From assembly GCF_016735695.1 (NCBI RefSeq), contig NZ_JAERQD010000012.1:1-64000 (forward strand): a stretch of 64,000 nt of DNA, in the 5' to 3' direction. The stretch comes from Microvirga zambiensis WSM3693 (lineage in GTDB: Bacteria > Pseudomonadota > Alphaproteobacteria > Rhizobiales > Beijerinckiaceae). Of this stretch, positions 62,793 through 64,000 are shown piece by piece (within the stretch, counting starts at the first letter, position 1; the number at the start of each line of letters is the position of its first letter). The position numbers and the translations under genes were made by a program. The notes below the pieces were generated by a model that had not been told where the DNA came from, ran no database searches, and saw only the letters and a list, made by a program, of their open reading frames with translations.

Positions 62793-63532
62793 GATGTCCT
62801 CCGGGAGGCGATGATCTCGCGCGCCTCCTCCAATTGCTGCGGCGTGTCGACCCCGAAAGGCACGTCGTCGACGACGACCGCGTCGATGCGCATCCCAGCC
62901 TCGACGGCCCTGAGCTGTTCCAGGCGCTCCCGGGTTTCCAGGGGCGAGGCCGGAAGCCCGACGAAGCGCTGCAGGGCGGCACGGCGATAGGCGTAGACGC
63001 CGATGTGATGGTAGAGCGGTCCGTCGCCGGTCGGGGCGGTCGCCCGCGTGAAGTAGAGGGCACGGAAGCGACCGGGCGACAGTTCGGTCCCCACCATCTT
63101 CACGACGTTCGGATTCGCCTTCTCGTCCTCGCGCTCGATCGGATAGACAAGGGTCGCGATGTCGACCGCGGGATCGAGCAGAGGCGCGATGACGGCGGCT
63201 ATCGCACGGGGGTCGATGGTCGGGAAATCCCCCTGAACGTTGACGACCACGTCATGCCGGCCCTCGGGGTCGAGTTTATCCACAGCCTCGGCAATCCGAT
63301 CCGAGCCGGAGCCGTGGTCGGAGCGGGTCATGACGGCTTCTCCGCCGACCGCGCGAACGGCCTCGGCGATTTCGGGAGCATCGGTCGCCACTGCAACGGG
63401 GCCGATGCCGGCTTCCATCGCCCGGCGCCAGACATGGACGATCATGGGCTCTCCCGCGATCTCGGCCAGGGGCTTGTTGGGCAACCGCGTGGCGGCGAGG
63501 CGGGCGGGGATGAGAATGATGGGATCGGACAT
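62789..63532 (-). CDS. kdsB: 3-deoxy-manno-octulosonate cytidylyltransferase
   Basis: The protein of 247 residues opens [20 protein letters not shown] and has [28 protein letters not shown] and [16 protein letters not shown]. It activates KDO as CMP-KDO for lipopolysaccharide. ATG 63532 is preferred over ATG 63544. It is first of the kdsB-pheA-GNAT operon. Confidence 0.95.
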   Translation of the reverse strand: MSDPIILIPARLAATRLPNKPLAEIAGEPMIVHVWRRAMEAGIGPVAVATDAPEIAEAVRAVGGEAVMTRSDHGSGSDRIAEAVDKLDPEGRHDVVVNVQGDFPTIDPRAIAAVIAPLLDPAVDIATLVYPIEREDEKANPNVVKMVGTELSPGRFRALYFTRATAPTGDGPLYHHIGVYAYRRAALQRFVGLPASPLETRERLEQLRAVEAGMRIDAVVVDDVPFGVDTPQQLEEAREIIASRRTS

Positions 63533-63584
63533 GAGGCGGTTCATCTCAGAAAACTGCGCGTGCTTACCAAGGCGGACTCCGTTT

Positions 63585-63677
63585 GTCATTCCCGGGAAGC
63601 CGCGCAGCGGAGGGGAAGGGAAGCCATGGCACCGAGCGCGCGAGGCGCCCCTTCCGACTTCGTGCGCCGGGGATGAC
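63585..63677. repeat. dispersed repeat, family D (diverged)
   Basis: gtcattcccgggaagccgcg, gaaggga and cgccggggatgac keep the family D frame but the middle differs. Confidence 0.65.
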
Positions 63678-63907
63678 GATGAACGTCCAGCCTCAACGCC
63701 GCGGCGACATCGGATCCGGGACCCTGAGAGGCCCGCAGGCGTTGCAAAGCCGTGCTGCGACCACGAGAACGGCGAAAACTCCAGAAAACCCCATTGTCAA
63801 AACCCCTTCTCTACGGCTAAGCAACGCCCCTGTCGCGGGTGCATGCCCGCGGATCCGTTCTGCTGCCTGGTTTCGCCGGTTGTACGAAGGCGAGGAGAGC
63901 TTCACTT
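63678..63907. other. upstream region of cytochrome gene
   Basis: About 230 bases lie between repeat D and the cytochrome start. A leftward frame of 70 codons here has no ribosome binding site or family features. A promoter for the cytochrome gene is expected. Confidence 0.35.
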
Positions 63908-64000
63908 ATGAATATCGAGACCAATAAGATCGCGGGCGCCGTCTTCGCTTCGCTCCTCTTCGTGGTCGGCGTCAACGTTATCGCCGGCGGTATGTTTGCC
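63908..64000 (+). CDS. membrane-anchored cytochrome c family protein, N-terminal fragment
   Basis: ATG 63908 has GAGGAGA upstream. The 31 visible residues (NIETNKIAGAVFASLLFVVG then VNVIAGGMFA) match the signal-anchor of CycM-type cytochromes that pass electrons to terminal oxidases. The haem motif lies beyond the window edge, so this rests on the N-terminus alone. Confidence 0.65.
   Translation, partial: MNIETNKIAGAVFASLLFVVGVNVIAGGMFA

Noticed and set aside
63693-63905. 70-codon leftward frame before the cytochrome gene
   Set aside because: It has a short hydrophobic run but no good start site, and it lies in the expected promoter region.

Overview
The window looks like the chromosome of a high-GC alphaproteobacterium of the order Hyphomicrobiales, most likely close to Methylobacteriaceae (Microvirga/Methylobacterium type). 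This is inferred from the CtrA/ChpT/SciP cell-cycle set, a DUF1134 EipA-like envelope protein, sigma-EcfG-type promoters (GGAAC-N16/17-CGTT), a BjaI-like LuxI and several families of dispersed palindromic intergenic repeats. Genes are dense and mostly housekeeping. The accessory-looking parts are at about 7-13 kb, 26-38 kb and the repeat-filled gaps.

Layout. 0-7 kb: start of a gabD-like dehydrogenase (leftward), then a branched-chain-type ABC importer (binding protein, LivG, LivF, LivH, LivM) ending in a GMC oxidoreductase. 7-13.5 kb: two paralogous LuxR-type regulators with degenerate receivers, a lytic transglycosylase, an exonuclease, a secreted basic protein and a Cache-GGDEF diguanylate cyclase. 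13.7-23.7 kb: tRNA-Met, methyltransferase, mnmA, then a cell-cycle/motility district: sciP, a stand-alone FlbD-like DNA-binding protein, fliJ-like, ctrA and chpT, followed by cysQ. 24-33 kb: eipA-like, coiled-coil protein, D-amino-acid aminotransferase, SWIB protein, two single-domain response regulators flanking a UV-damage endonuclease (uvsE), and a four-gene stress membrane operon. 33.4-36.5 kb: an IS110-family element, a broken luxR and an intact luxI. 36.5-38 kb: small stress genes. 38-47.9 kb: tRNA-Arg, an orphan histidine kinase, TVP38, rpmH-rnpA-yidC, CYTH-CHAD, engB, argB and a nucleotidase. 48-64 kb: DUF892, rmuC, def-fmt-GNAT-truA, dapE/dapD, recR-ebfC-dnaX, SRP RNA, HIT, nudC, pheA-kdsB and the start of a membrane cytochrome c.

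How the genes work together. Five perfect and two near-perfect sigma-EcfG-type promoters lie directly in front of start codons. They connect two DUF892 ferritin-like proteins, a DUF2892 protein, the four-gene membrane operon, both single-domain response regulators around uvsE, and a proline-rich secreted protein. This suggests a scattered general-stress regulon. CtrA-like sites lie upstream of the FlbD-like gene and of ctrA. The quorum-sensing locus seems decoupled: the synthase is intact with a lux-box-like palindrome in front, but its regulator carries an amber stop and probably a frameshift next to an insertion sequence.

All assignments come from reading the sequence and remembered family features. 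No database search was run.
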